Positions 1-12,710 are shown, counted from the stretch's first letter. The stretch is 64,000 nt of DNA from Sipunculus nudus (GCA_026874595.1 CM049306.1:54030019-54094018), one strand, 5' to 3'. The notes: a model not told the origin generated them from the sequence alone. A program made the numbers and translations.

Positions 1-1180
1 CAGAACAGAGTTTTACTCAGGGGGCTCTATCTGGGTTATTTGTACATTTCGCGGTCACCGGCCAGAAATAATCCCTCAAAAGGGAGATCTTTGAAAGAAT
101 TGTTTGGCAGGCCTTCCTGTGATCGGGATTACAAGAAGAGGGCTTCTACCCCCCACCCCCCATACACGACCTGATATGCTTGAATGCACATATACCGCGT
201 CCAGAGCGTTTGACAAATGAGCGAGTCGCATGCGACTAAAATCATGTCCAACGGTCACACAAACCAGTGTTTATCGCATTTAGTTTTTCGCAGCCGTCTG
301 TCAAGTGCGATCAAAGGTAGGCAACCATGAGGCAACACATGGCACATACAAGCGTCGACAGGTGACGATAAGTCGTTTTGTCCTTTCAAATCAAGATATA
401 TGCCTGTAAACCTAAATTATATTTCAGTAAAATTTAACAAATAATTATGTTTTAATTAAATTAATGTGGGATTGGAACCCCCCCCCCCCCCCCACACACA
501 CACACAAATAATTGTTTCGCTACCACTTTAAATGTCACTTTTTATTGCATCAAATTCATTGATGCAATTTTTTAGTGATACACAGTAAGATGCATGTTGA
601 TTGTTACAGACATGATGATGCTTCCCTCCAGTTATTCCCCTTTAATGAACTTTTGGTAATCGAAGTGAGGGCTTCCCCAATTTTACGTTGTGATGTGGAA
701 TCCCCTGTGCGTTTTACGGATGTGTTCATCCCAAAAATCGAGCAGGACTCAAGGTCTGCGATAAAACTTTGCATGCGTTGATCGCAGCTGATAATCGTTG
801 CCCGAGGTATGTGTCATGTGTTTTTTTAAATTAAGTGTCCAAAATTTTTACATGGATGCGATGAACGGATGCGATGATCGGATGCAAATAAACGTTGGAA
901 TGTGTCACCAGCTTTTTACATTGTGCGATTATGTCGTAAGAAAAATCGGAGGGCAACTTTGAATAGAGATGTTCAGCAAAATATATTTTCATATAAAAAT
1001 TATTTTATTTATCATATCAACTTCTCCGAAATATTCTCCGTCCAAACTCTTGGCTTCAATACGATGTTTATGCATAACACCATGCATATAATAGATCCAT
1101 ATATTAATAGCGTATCGCGATTTGTGTGTATCTCCAGATTTCCGGTGGATTTCTGATATCACCATACGGATTGTTTTGTT
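1..1180. other. AT-rich sequence, no gene recognised
   Basis: No coding similarity was recognised. A C16 run (478-493) is followed directly by an (AC)n run to about 505. Around 856-885 there is a short repetition of a GGATGCGATGA-like word. The right part probably belongs to the Helitron-like element that ends at 1215, but I could not locate its 5' end. Confidence 0.5.
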
Positions 1181-1189
1181 CGCCCCAGA

Positions 1190-1215
1190 CCGTGCGTAGC
1201 ACGGGTATTTGCTAG
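1190..1215 (+). mobile_element. Helitron-like 3' terminus
   Basis: A perfect 6-bp hairpin with a 3-nt loop (CCGTGC-GTA-GCACGG, 1190-1204) is followed seven bases later by CTAG (1212-1215) and then T. A short GC-rich hairpin about ten bases before a terminal CTRR, inserted next to a T, is the hallmark of Helitron 3' ends. No Rep/helicase coding sequence was seen, so this would be a non-autonomous copy. Its 5' TC end is not located. The (AT)n tract starts immediately after the terminus. Confidence 0.55.
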
Positions 1216-1228
1216 TATATATATAAAT

Positions 1229-1298
<70 letters not shown>
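1216..1298. repeat. (AT)n microsatellite
   Basis: Almost uninterrupted AT dinucleotides with a few AAAT/TTTA interruptions. Confidence 0.95.
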
Positions 1299-1354
1299 CG
1301 ATTGTAAAAGACCACTGGTGCTTAGTGCTCAACTAATAAATGGAGCTAAAATAT

Positions 1355-1442
1355 ATACAGTTTAGGATTTAAACACACTTGTGTGCGACAGCTCTGTTTC
1401 GTAAAACTATCGAACGCGCGCGTGTGTTTAATGCCTAAACTG

Positions 1443-1445
<3 letters not shown>
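1355..1445 (-). ncRNA. Hairpin resembling a decayed hammerhead ribozyme
   Basis: Arms 1355-1378 and 1422-1445 are inverted copies with about two differences. Read on the minus strand, the enclosed sequence contains GAAACAGAGCTGTC. This matches the hammerhead GAAA, a four-pair stem III with a 2-nt loop, and a UC cleavage position, and the long arms would then form stem I. Upstream, where CUGAUGA is expected, there is only CGATAG, one or two bases short, so catalysis is unlikely. Short-stem-III hammerheads are known in Penelope-like elements and retrozymes. The alternative is a simple inverted repeat. The assignment is inference. Confidence 0.35.

Positions 1446-1497
<52 letters not shown>
1446..1497. 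repeat. (AT)n microsatellite
   Basis: Pure AT dinucleotide run abutting the right arm of the preceding hairpin, so that the hairpin lies close between two (AT)n tracts. Confidence 0.95.
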
Positions 1498-1498
<1 letters not shown>

Positions 1499-1499
1499 T

Positions 1500-2584
1500 A
1501 TGAAGGTGCCGTAGTGTAGACTATTTTCTTTTCTTTTATTTTAGCTTTTGCAAATCATTTAATCTAGAAAGGCTGCTAATTTGTTTTCATCTCCAGCAAA
1601 GTGAAATGAAAATGGTTACAGCAAGGTGATAATTAGCCGTGGATGCTTGCGTCTTGTTCCTAGTTGCTTCGGTCCTGGTATGTCAAAGCGGGCGATATCA
1701 TAGCCACGCAATATCACCGAGATTTCCTTTTTTTATTCAGGCTCAATATGCAGTTTCGATGGAATTATTTGTTACTTTTGATTGGACTACATAATATGTT
1801 GACTCAATTGTAAAGTTTTGGAAAATGAATGTTTCCGTTTACTTCCGTTTATTGTCATACCGAAAAAAAATGACATTTTACTTGACTGCTTACGCAATGG
1901 CCTTTTTTACATATTTCCCCTGATTACCATTCAATATGCCTTGCAATTTTGCTTTAATACATAAAATTGGGTATAGAAAACTGAAAATAAAACTGTGTCT
2001 AATAAGTAATATTTATTTATCAAAATGACAATCAAATGTAAAAGAAGAGTCATTGGGGTAGGTGTATATTTCTTCATCATAATATTGCCGAGGTAACTAC
2101 TAGTTCATGGGCCATACACCCTTCGGTTTTAAAAGGATTGTAAATTCGACCATATACTTCAAAAAGCGGGTTATCTCCTCCACTCTTCATTGTTGTACAG
2201 AAAATCTCTGCCGGTCGAACGGGATTTTAACGTCAAAATAGGACAAACCAAACTTTGTTCAGAGATATTAAGATATACAGCTATTTTGTTAAGAAAAGCT
2301 ATTTATGTTTTTAACAATATATTCATTACTACATTGGACAAAATAAGTCATTTTAAGAATTAAAGTATAGATATATTCTTTATTCATGATGTAGAGAGCC
2401 TATTGAAAGATGTAAATCGTTTTGTTCAGAAAATTTGCGGTAAACAATTGTCTACGTTCCCGTGTTCCCTCAAACCATGACGGCTTTAAATTTGATATCC
2501 AATTTCTGAATAGTTATTCACATTCTTTCCCTTAAGTCTGAACTTCCTGTCATCAAGTTTTACAGAAGAAAATCGACAGGAATC
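1500..2584. other. AT-rich spacer
   Basis: No gene recognised. The stretch at about 1607-1700 resembles part of the tandem repeat at 17567-18742: a GGTGATAATTAGCC-like word, then TTGTTSCTAG and CCTGGTATG, in the same order. This suggests a diverged third copy. Confidence 0.4.
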
Positions 2585-3715
2585 CATTATGTTGGGAACA
2601 GGGCGCTTTGCAATTACTTGGTAGCATTTAAACAAAACAAAATGTGAAAAGAAAATAGTGTTATCATCAATCGTACAATTGTCATATATTTCGAAATAGC
2701 AGGAAAAAGGCCAAAAAAGTAAGGTCTGGTTCTTAGGCACTTTTCTTCATAAATCAGTGCGGGCGGGCGGTTTTGAATAAAGCAAATGAGAAAAGAAAAT
2801 AGTGAAATTATTATTTCTTTAATAGCTATACTATCAGACAATTGTCTAATGTTTCAAATTAGGAAGAATAATAAGCTGTCTTTGATTAATTCTACCTAAC
2901 TGATTAAAGAATACAAATTCAGTCGTTAGAATTTATTAATCGATTTTCTGTGCAAGAGAGTTTTCCGAATTCTAGAAAATATTGTTTTATTTATAATAGT
3001 TATGAAAAAAAGAGACAGTCAGAAAGTATTTCAATAAAATGTGAATGTATATTCAGCTAATTTATGGCAGAAATGATTTGTTCCTGAGAGCTGTCTGAAA
3101 CTGAGACTTAGAGGTTCCAGTGAAGACATTTTCGGATATCGCTTTTTATGTATACCTACCCTATATATCCTACACTAAATCAGTTTGGTTTAATAATTAA
3201 CTATCTGGATATTTTTTTAACTTTTTATCTGGACTGGCTATATATAACATAATTCAACACCATCAGAGAATCAGGAGGATGAAACAGGATCCACAGGAAA
3301 TGGTCGTGATGTCATGGTAACATGTTGTCTTGGTAAAAATGCCGTGAAAGCATATTTTCTTTTTATGCATTTGCCTTATTTCCATAGTACTGTTCCGTCT
3401 AATCCTGAGCTAATCAACTTATTTTAATTACTGAGATTCTTAGAATATTTAAAAAAGCGATCAGCCATACGATCGACCATTTAAATGTCAAAATTTAACT
3501 ATACAAGCACTTAAGGGGAAATTATATACAAGACCTACATAGCAGTTAATTGTCTTTGTTGGATACTTAATGGAACGGATGGTGTGGGTGTTACTATATT
3601 AGCGGTCAGAATTTCCCCTGGGCATGTTCTCATACTAATTATTTTCGCCGTCCAATGATTCTAGGATACAACTATGTACAAATGAGTGTTCATTAAACAT
3701 CAATTATACCCCCGG
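2585..3715. repeat. Dispersed 1.1-kb repeat, copy A
   Basis: Similar over its length, in direct orientation, to 19095-20172. Shared words in the same order include GGGCGCTTTG, AATGATTTGTTCCTGAGAGC, CTGGCTATATATAACATA-like sequence, AAATGGTCGTG.TGTCATGG and ACAAGACCTACATAGCAG. No open frame is shared, so it is probably a non-coding or decayed transposon. The family was not identified. Confidence 0.75.
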
Positions 3716-6026
3716 GAAACATTATTATAAAATTCTAAGTGAAAGGTGAAATTATGTACTGGGCAATCATTGCTGTAATCCCCGAAACCAGATTAGTTCA
3801 ACGTTATCAGGATATCCACAAAAAAAAGAATCTTCACTTAGGTTGTAGGTGAAAGTAATTTTAATACTCAAATATTGGCACTTAACGTAATTTTATGCAA
3901 GGGATTGAGGGAATGTCTTAATTTCTCGACAGGGTATAGTAGATTTCAAAGCTCTCAAAATTGCTATTATGTGGATATACATATTATAGATTTAGGTTAT
4001 GGATTTATAAAATTAAGGCAATTGTTTAATCATTTCAGGATGTTTTATATATATAACGAAAAGTGCGGTATAATATATTTTTATAAAGCGTTCAATACAT
4101 TTGTATACATGCACGATGGGAGTTAAAAATGGAAACATACATTTTTGGTAAGCCCCTTTGATAAACTTTAAAAACTGTGTTTATCCAAAAAAATAATAAA
4201 ACATTTTGACGAAAGTTATATCTTGACATAATGAACATGACCAACCTTCCTGTCCGTTGTAATAAAATCAATCTCAGCTGCACCAGGGAGAGGACACAAT
4301 CGTCTTGGCTTCTAGGGGCCGTATAGGAAACATCATCGTGCTTTAAACACAGCGAGACATTTACTGCAGAAGCTACCACGTTGTCCATTTTGGATGACTT
4401 GAATGGACAATCTGAACAGAGTTAAACTTAGACGTTTTACATTGTCAGTGGCAGTTATAAAAGTTAAAAGTGGCTTAAATCTGTTTTGCTGTGTGTTACA
4501 TTTGTACATTATGACGACAGCATTACCGCAGTCACGGACCATTCGGTGAAGTGTGTGAGTCGCTACGCTCCAGAGCAAGCGAAAATCTTTCGCTTGTAAA
4601 GAAGCTACTGATTTTCCCGCTGCCTGCTTTTACAGTTTATGATGCACTTAAAAACCAGGTGGTGCACACAGGCCTGTCTGCTGATAAAACTGCTGATGTG
4701 ACGAGCAGCCAACGATATGTAAGTCAACAAACACTCGACAGGCATCAGGCTCCGCCCACAAACAACGTGTAGGGCAATTCTCTCTGAGCCTGTGGTCTGT
4801 TCAAACGGTCGCCGGGGCGAAGAGCCGTCACTCAAAACGAAATGAACAACATTAGCTTCGTGTATTCCTCGCTTTGCTATTAGCCGTTTTGTCTTCCAGC
4901 ACCGGGTCTCATCTGATTTGACCAAAATACAGTGCTCCCCTCTGGTGTAGAGATTCGCACAACAACCATGATGCATTCAAATATGTGACGCCAGGAGAAA
5001 CATTTTACAAGCTTTCCCTGACCTTGATTGGAAATGGTCATTTTCGACATAAAAATCTGAGAAGTAGAAAAATAAGCGCTTAATACCGAAAAACAGACCA
5101 TTTTAAACTACCCTAGACAGCACCACTTCTATTTAACCTTAATTTTCAAGATATTTCCAAACTATATCAGGGTGACCGCCCTGTTATCTTTCCCCTGCAC
5201 CACCCATATAACCTAACATCATGTATTCGCCCCAATAGTCTCCATGTTGTTGACGTTGGTTTGTCACCAACTGAAGTCAGCACAAAGGGGGTTTATTTAC
5301 CTTTTAGAATTGTAATCAATTATGTGTGACATAAATTTTAGATATTCCGATCTTATTATGATGATTTAGATGGTAATATGCTGACACGGCTATTACCTTG
5401 AACCATTATTGTTTTCTGTCTTCCTCAAATGTATTTAACAGCTTAAGAGAGGAACTTATGCAGTTATCCAAAAAATGTCTAAATAAGATTAAATTCTACT
5501 TTTGTTCAGGGCTCAGAAAGAGCTATTCAGTGACAACCCTTTATCAATGGAGCTTTCAGCAGGACTTCACAATGCAGTTAGATATATACATTCTATCCAG
5601 TATTAATTTACTACTTTCCAATTCAACATATTTCCATTTTTATTTAAGCCTTGTACTAGGTTTACTTAAGCATTTCGTATTTGGACCCCGACAGCAGTTT
5701 ATAAAAAGGAAAGCCATTGTAACACAGAACACTGTACACTTTGTCATTGTTTCTCTTTTATTTGAGAAAAAATTTAAAAAATGAAGAAAAATTATCCTCT
5801 TGCTGTAAACAAAGTAATCAAACGTAGTAAAAAAATTAGAAACAATTTGTCGACTTTTGTCATTAAACAGGAGACAGGACAAAGGGAAACTGCTTTTTAT
5901 TGCCTCCGCTAGGTGTGTGTGCGTTCATTCTCGTTCGTTTGTGTGGCTTTGCTTGTACACAAATAACGCATTATACTCTGGATACAAAGTTTTATAACAA
6001 AAAGAAGCCAGTTTGTCAAGTTAAAT
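3716..6026. other. Spacer with no recognised gene
   Basis: Open frames of up to 128 codons occur here (for example 5398-5784 on plus and 4605-4976 on minus). None shows a recognisable domain, composition shift or repeat relationship. I see no supported gene. Confidence 0.5.
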
Positions 6027-7030
6027 AAAGTCAGTTCAATAAAAATTCATACCAATACAGGAGCTCCTCAGGGATTTGATCAATCACCTATTTTATTCAT
6101 CGTATACACTAGTGATTGCAGTATCAATTCTAACGGCTGTAAACGGTACGCAGATGACACTGGATTGGTTGGTCATTGCAATAAATCAGATGTGGGTTAC
6201 AGGCTAAAGGCACAAAGGTTTGTGGCGAGGTCCGATGGTAATTTCTCGGAACTTAATGCAAATAAAACCAAGGAAAAGATTATAGATTACAGGTTAGGAA
6301 ATGAAAAACACTAACCTCTTATAACGAATGTTCAGATGGCAGAAAGAGTGAGAGAATATAAATATCTGGGTACTATAATTGATAAAAAAATTCACCTTCG
6401 AAACTAATCTGCCAAACATAATAAAAAAGGCGTGTTGTTCTTTTCTACGTTTCGACGTGCCGGTAAAACAGTCTGTACTCACATTTTATAATGCAGGCTA
6501 GTTTGAAAATTGCAGTGTCAAGTCAAAAAAATAAACATAAAAGAAGTGTTTCTTAGGTTAAAAATTTGGGCCTTACAAATGTTAAATTGTTGTATGCGCT
6601 GTACTGGTGCAGTGTCACACGGAAAGCGAAGGTTATTATCGCCGTCCCCTCTCATGCGGTTATACCCTTATATAACACCCTAAGATCGGGAAAAAGGCTA
6701 ACAGCCATACGGTACAGAACAACAAGATATAGCAACACTTGACTTTCGGAACATCAAGTATAAGACTTCTTAACAATGTGAAAGCTATTTATCTGTTCAT
6801 TAATTTATTTATTTTAGGTGTAGGATAGATTCCGTGTTGAAAAAAAAATTGTGTGATTCGCCTTTGCTTATGTTTGAATATGTATAGGTATATACCTCCT
6901 ATGATATTTCTTAGTTTCATGTACAAATACCTTTGCTGTGCTTACTACCTGTGCTGTAAATGCGTGCAATCAATATTTATGCTGCCTGACTAAAAAACGC
7001 TTATCTTATCTTATTCTGTCTTATCTTACG
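6027..7030 (+). mobile_element. Decayed LINE: RT fragment and 3' tail (CR1/Rex/L2 group)
   Basis: Conceptual translation around 6055-6300 gives a GAPQG motif, then SPILF, a YT.D segment and the RT catalytic YADDT. After a frameshift, an EYKYLGTIID segment follows, and further on an SGKR...RTTRY segment like the C-terminus of CR1/Rex-type ORF2. Several frameshifts and stops interrupt the frame, and the N-terminal endonuclease is absent (5' truncation, usual for LINEs). The 3' end is AT-rich and finishes in a CTTAT-type short repeat at about 7000-7030. The group follows from motif style only. Confidence 0.75.
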
Positions 7031-7242
7031 CAATCAGGAACGGAATGTCAGGGCACTCGGGAAGGGGCCTATGAAGAATCGATTGGATTTTGGTCTAGGT
7101 CCGGAAAATGATCATGGTCCTGGAAGACCTTCTAGGAATATTCATAAATTTGCAGTTTCATATCATGACAATATTGGCCGAATATGTGTATACAAACACT
7201 TGTCAGAGGTATATATGTTTTAATGAACCTGGGAATGTGGGC

Positions 7243-7345
7243 TGTAGTGGAGTTACTACAGTACTTGAATTACTGTTTTCTGTTGTTTTCGTGTCTGATA
7301 CTGAATCTGTGTTTTCTGGTATTGAGCAATATAATATATTAGTCT
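7243..7345 (+). mobile_element. LTR fragment of the 12.8-17.3 kb gypsy family
   Basis: Begins TGTAGTGGAGTTACTACAG and stays very similar to the 3' LTR at 17200-17341 as far as the GGTATTGAGCA word (about 7327). It then continues into an AT-rich TATA-like stretch that the other LTR lacks. The CCACTATA end is missing, so this is a truncated copy. A GGGAATGTGGGC stretch precedes it, where a polypurine tract would lie. Confidence 0.7.
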
Positions 7346-7967
7346 CTTACACAGACACACGGTGGCGCTCCGCAAGCCCCCAGTGGGTCTGTAAACGGAG
7401 ACCATTTTGGGCCTGGGATTCCGCCCGAATCTATTCATGATGAGTTCAAGCTGCGCATGCGTGGTACGCGATTCCGTTCAGGTACAGCTGCAAGCGAGTC
7501 ATGGGCAGGAAACACATTATCGCTATCAAAAGTCACTCAAATTAGGATAACTGACGCTGTGTCATTGACGTACGGCATATACTCAGGTTATTGCAGCTTC
7601 TAAGTATCACTCATAAGGGTACCACATGTGCATTCATGATGACATACTGTATTAAACGTTGCACTTCCTGATATCGCTCAAGTCCATGTGTGTACGTTTT
7701 GCCTGCATGCTTCGTGTGCCAGACTGTTATCAATTAATAAATAAAATATCAAAGTACGGCCATAATTTGCTTTTTATAAATAAAACTGTTTAAATAGTAC
7801 CATATAATCAGTGGGCTAGCATTAAACCTGTACTGCCAAAGTTTTTCTTCCAAGAAAGTTTTCTTAGTGCCACGCCCCCTTTTCTTTGGTTGGTGTGTGC
7901 GCGTGTGTGTGTGTGTTGGGGGGGGGGGGGGGGTTACACAAATGTAGGCATGTGAGAATATATGGCC
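7346..7967. other. Spacer; (GT)n joined to poly-G
   Basis: No gene recognised. A (GT)n run at 7903-7916 leads into a G16 run at 7918-7933, a potential G-quadruplex and sequencing-error site. Confidence 0.6.
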
Positions 7968-8173
7968 CGAGTATAGAATCCGGTCTTCATTCCCATGATG
8001 GATCTTAACTGACTGGACCGTCTCATATTAGTAGTAATCAACATGAGCCATGGCATGTCTGATGATATGACATCGACATGCCTCTTACTTCTCCTTTACA
8101 TGGATCCTTTACATCGGTACGTCCGTCCGTATACACCCATAGCCTTGTCAATGTAGACCGGATTCTATACTCG
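7968..8173. mobile_element. 206-bp MITE-like element with perfect 19-bp TIRs
   Basis: CGAGTATAGAATCCGGTCT at 7968-7986 is repeated as its exact reverse complement at 8155-8173. The 168-bp interior has no open frame of note. This is the structure of a non-autonomous DNA transposon. No clear target-site duplication was seen and the superfamily is not assigned. Confidence 0.7.
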
Positions 8174-8829
8174 CTCCGAATATGCCAAAGTTTTGAGCCG
8201 AATGAACATATATTATTATGTGATATTTAGATACAACAAAATATTAATTATGATTTTCATTTTGTTTTTATTTTTGCACTGGATTAAATTTTTATGTATT
8301 TTAACAACAAATTATTATTCAAATGTGGTTCCTTTACTGCTAAATGTGACATGTGTAACATCCTGATTACCTTAAATGTTAAAAGACAAATTCATGAAAA
8401 CAATACATTAACTGAAAATATAAAAATAATGCAGTTCAATCATAGATAGTATATATGCTTTTCCACCTTCTGATATAAAGATACATGCAATCAGCAATAA
8501 TCAGTATGACCCAATATATAAGCATTGTGTTCAACAAATAGCATGTGTTTATTAAAAAAACCCATTAAATCAGAGAAAACCCTGTTGTGTTATAGGCATG
8601 CTGAGTTCATAAATAAACTTTCCCAGATTTATTTCATTGTTTTATCATTGCAAGCATTTCATGAATACATTCTATTGATATCCCTATTTTTAACAAGACA
8701 TGATAATCATACAAATAACCATATCCTATTTATGTTCTGTAATGCATTTGAACTTTAATACCATCTCTTACAGAATGAAAGGTCTTAAACTCTGAATGAG
8801 TTTTAATAAATCTGCTGGCAGAACATGGT
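8174..8829. other. AT-rich spacer
   Basis: No gene, RNA or repeat recognised. The 77-codon frame at 8525-8758 has no domain signature. Confidence 0.5.
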
Positions 8830-9490
8830 AGTGCTGTAGAATTCCAGTCTGGACTTGGACTCTAGTTCAGACTCAAGTTCACTTTTTAAGGACTCGGACT
8901 TAGACGCGAGGGTCCTGAACTTGGACATCTACTTAGACTCGCAGGTATAAGGACTCAAGAAATCAGCCAGAGTCCATCTCAAGCAGAAGCGGATTGAGGG
9001 GGGTCCTGAGGTCATATGCTGCAACCTTTTTTCAGGGTTTCAGACAACATTTTGTGGCCTGGATCCCCCTTTTATCAGGCCTCGGGACCTTATTTTGACT
9101 GTTGAGTCCAATAAAAAAGAAAACTCACATATTATGTTCAGATTGTGCACATGGGTTACCTACTAATTGAATATTATAAAAAAATAAGACAAAACATACC
9201 AAGATTTAGCTCTGTATCAGGAGTTAAATCTAATTAAACATTTAAATAAAGCACACTTGAAAATTAATAAATTTGCATGATTATCTCAAATATCCTTTTC
9301 CAAGTTCTTTTAATAAGAAAATTTGTGTCAAACTTGGACTCTGCATGTACCAAATGACTCAGACTTGAAGAAGGTGGACTTGGACGTAAACCTTAAGGAC
9401 TCAGATTTGGAATTGGACTCGAGTGACCTGGACTCTGACTTGCACTTGGACTTGGATGGGGTGGACTCAACTACATCACTGGACCATGAA
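8830..9490. repeat. GGACTT/GGACTC short-repeat clusters
   Basis: Two clusters (about 8847-8955 and 9333-9482) are built from imperfect GGACTTGGACTC-like words. On the minus strand they open a Ser/Lys-rich frame (9328-9516) that simply reflects the hexamer-like repeat. A related GAGTCC/AAGTCC cluster lies at about 44870-44935 in opposite orientation. Best read as a simple-sequence-derived repeat, not a gene. Confidence 0.65.
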
Positions 9491-12400
9491 CCCTCATGGT
9501 AGGAAATGCAAATCATCTTTCCTTTAAGATCAACTTTTCAGTATATATCAAAAGAATACAGAATTACACAAGACTGAAGCAGTCAGATCTAAGGCAACAG
9601 CCTGGCATGTGTCAGCTTATCTACTTATTACTTTATATCAGGTGCTTGATTTGAGAAAAAAAACTTATGTTTTAATGGTTAAAGCACAAACTTGTGTGAA
9701 ATATAATGTAAAGTTACATAGACCTGGTATGGACTCTTTGTTTTTAAGCAAGTCTGGTCTTTATTATTGGTATCTCCTTTACTTTGATTTCCTATATTTG
9801 AATTAGTATTTTTGTTGGACCTTGTGGACTTTCATAAGTATATATTTTATCATAGAAGAAGATCTGTGCTTGTATCCATGTTTTATTAAGGATTTGTTAT
9901 ATGTATTAACATTATATAGATATCTAAATACAATGTAGTTATTCACATGACATGAATAGAATGATCATATGTCTCTGTGTCTGCATGCATAGTATTTGAC
10001 CACGGTCTCGTTCAAATTTACAGTCATATACACGTAATTGGCACCATGTAAATGCTGTCCTTAAAACAATTTTCTCCTTTATGTAAAGTGATCTTAATTG
10101 CTTTTTTCCTACAAAAATACAGGACTTTTTATTTCCACATGTTGTGGGTGAAGTAGGAATTTGATTTTTTTATTCACATGAAATCCACATTGAAAATTTA
10201 TTAGTGTGCAAATCAAGGTTTATAGGTTTCTGCTTTAACTTTCACCTCCAAAAATGCAAGTAATTTATTAATGCAGCAGATCTATACCTTAATATATGAA
10301 TCACATAGACTAACACGGAGCATGTATTCACCTATTTTTCATCCAATCTACCCCTAAGCATACACCCCTATAGAGACAGTGGGCTTTATTTTGTCATGGA
10401 CATAAGGGTGCTTCTTCAGTATCTTACTGGATCTAAAACTTTAAATTTTAGAACTGCACCAGTCCCAGAATTACTAGTAGTACAACAGCATGTTCTTTAT
10501 TTACAGCTGAACATAATATAGTGATCAGCTGTTGAGATGTACCCTGCTATACATGGGAGCATGTCAGTTGCAAAATAAAAGCCAGTTTGAGTTAAACAGT
10601 TTTAACAAGGTATTCCTCAGAATTGGTTTTACCACTAATTTCTATTATTCAGAGTGATGTGCTTTGTACATGCAACCCAACATTAGTTAAAGTGCAAGTT
10701 GCAAATGGGTGTAAATAGCTTCCTTTAGACAGGGATGATGTGGTCAGAGCCACTTGGCTTAGCTACCTATGTTCACAAAATGTGTGCTTAACTTCTTTTG
10801 ACCAATTCAAAAGAAGCTAATCTTTAAAAAATATTTTAATATGCTGGGCAAAACTCTGGAGTACATAATGGTTAATCCTGGATAAAATACTTTTAACCCA
10901 GGTTTTACCCACTGGATTGGGTAAAATAGGTTTTACCTTGGTCAAATAGCAACCCTGAATGTACTACTGCTTATTGTCCATAAATCAAATATGGAGTGTC
11001 AGGTGACTTTCCTTTTCAAACAATAATCCCCACTACACCATGTATATGTATATTTTATATCCTTGTCATCACCTAGAGATCAAAACTATCAAAAAGACAT
11101 GGATATTACTGTGAATGCAATAAATTAAATTAAGTGAGCCTTTCAATGCTGGTTGACTGGTTTTGATTCAGTGAATTATTTGATGCATTGTTACATGCAG
11201 CCCTTATATATACTGATAGTCATATGTGAGAGAGAACATGTGGACAAATGTTAATGGAAGCAATGAAAGGTACTGACACTAGGTTGAACCTCAACTGATC
11301 TTTAATACTGAACATATATCATAAACATTGCTAATATATTGCATTTCCCATCAAGAAACATATCTGACCAAAAATAATAAACAGAAATGATGCAACAGTG
11401 AATGCAATTTTATCAAGCACATGCTAATAAATCTTTAACATTATAGCCTTTAATCGATGACATTATGCCTATACATGTTAAACTGCAGTGCAACATTCCT
11501 TATCTGAGCACACCTCTATATCCAACTGGAGATGATCAAATACACACAAGCTAGTAATACACAGGGTAGCTGGTATTTTTTACAAAGATGTAACTGAACT
11601 GCGAGCATTAATGACATATATCTTTTCACATTAAAATTTAAGACAGATTATCCTTTTAAGATATCTATGACTCATACTTTTGGTCCTCAGACTTGTCCCT
11701 GAGTTAAAATGTTATTCATAGGGGACCAGTCACAACTGGCATCTGTTTGACTTTTTTAACCACTGAAAATCCAATTTAACCTTAAACAAAGGTCTCCCCC
11801 TTCATAAAACACAGTTGGGCAAACTCAAACTTTGTCAATTAATTTTATTTGCTGCAAACAAGTTCCATCATTTGTCTTTTAAAGTAACATGTCTTCATTT
11901 TTATTCAAGTATATTTATCTATCAAACGCCCTAGCTCTTTTCATTGATAAATCAGAAGTACTGCAAATATTTATATGACAAATATATATTTTAATTTTGA
12001 ATAATTTGTTATAAGGTTATGGCATGATACTTGGAATGTATATTACACAATGTATGACATATTAGTTAAAATATATGAATCTTTGTGCTGAATGTGCACC
12101 AGGTCATATAATGAAATTATACATTCATCCTGTTGCAGCATGACACTTTTTAACCAACAGAATATATACTGGGATACATACATACATGCCTATATATATA
12201 TATATATATATTGGATCTAAGGCCCAGTAAAGTAACAACCGTTGAATATATTTATAAAGAACATGACACTATAAAAAATATATACAGGTATAATATAAAA
12301 AAAGGATTATGCTTGAAATCTAATATGATTTGGGGTAAAATATGATAAATTTTGCTCTTTCAAAATGCTTGGTTTTGGGAGAATGTTGTCCCACAAATTT

Positions 12401-12619
12401 TTGACAAACCTCAGGCAATGGGCAGTTTTCAGAAAAAAAACACATCAAGACTTACCCTGACGACAAGCTTTGAGCTGAGGGGCACATCGACCTTCTGTAT
12501 AGCCTTAGGTTTGACATGTATGCAAATCCCACTTCGTGTCCTTTGCCCATAAAACTGACATTATGCTTCCGTAATAATTAGCAGTTGTATTTACAATAAG
12601 TGTCTATTGTTCCTTCATC
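9491..12619. other. Long AT-rich spacer
   Basis: About 3.1 kb without a recognisable coding region, tRNA or structured repeat. A short (AT)n run lies at about 12189-12211. Small frames (9609-9806, 12352-12552) are unsupported. Confidence 0.5.
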
Positions 12620-12710
12620 ATGAAGCCCGATAGTAAAAAGATCCCGATGAAGTACTCGTCAGCTGACAGCCAGCACCATGTGCGCTTGTTTATTGACAGA
12701 GCCAGGCATG

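Noticed and set aside
989-1315. Tyr/Ile-rich frame
   Set aside because: Translation of the (AT)n microsatellite.
4605-4976. 123-codon minus-strand frame
   Set aside because: No domain, repeat relationship or splice context; length within chance expectation for a 64-kb window.
5398-5784. 128-codon plus-strand frame
   Set aside because: Phe/Leu/Ser-rich composition expected from AT-rich DNA; no motif recognised.
9328-9516. Ser/Lys-rich protein (SR-like)
   Set aside because: Reflects the GGACTT/GGACTC short repeat; no start context and no domain.
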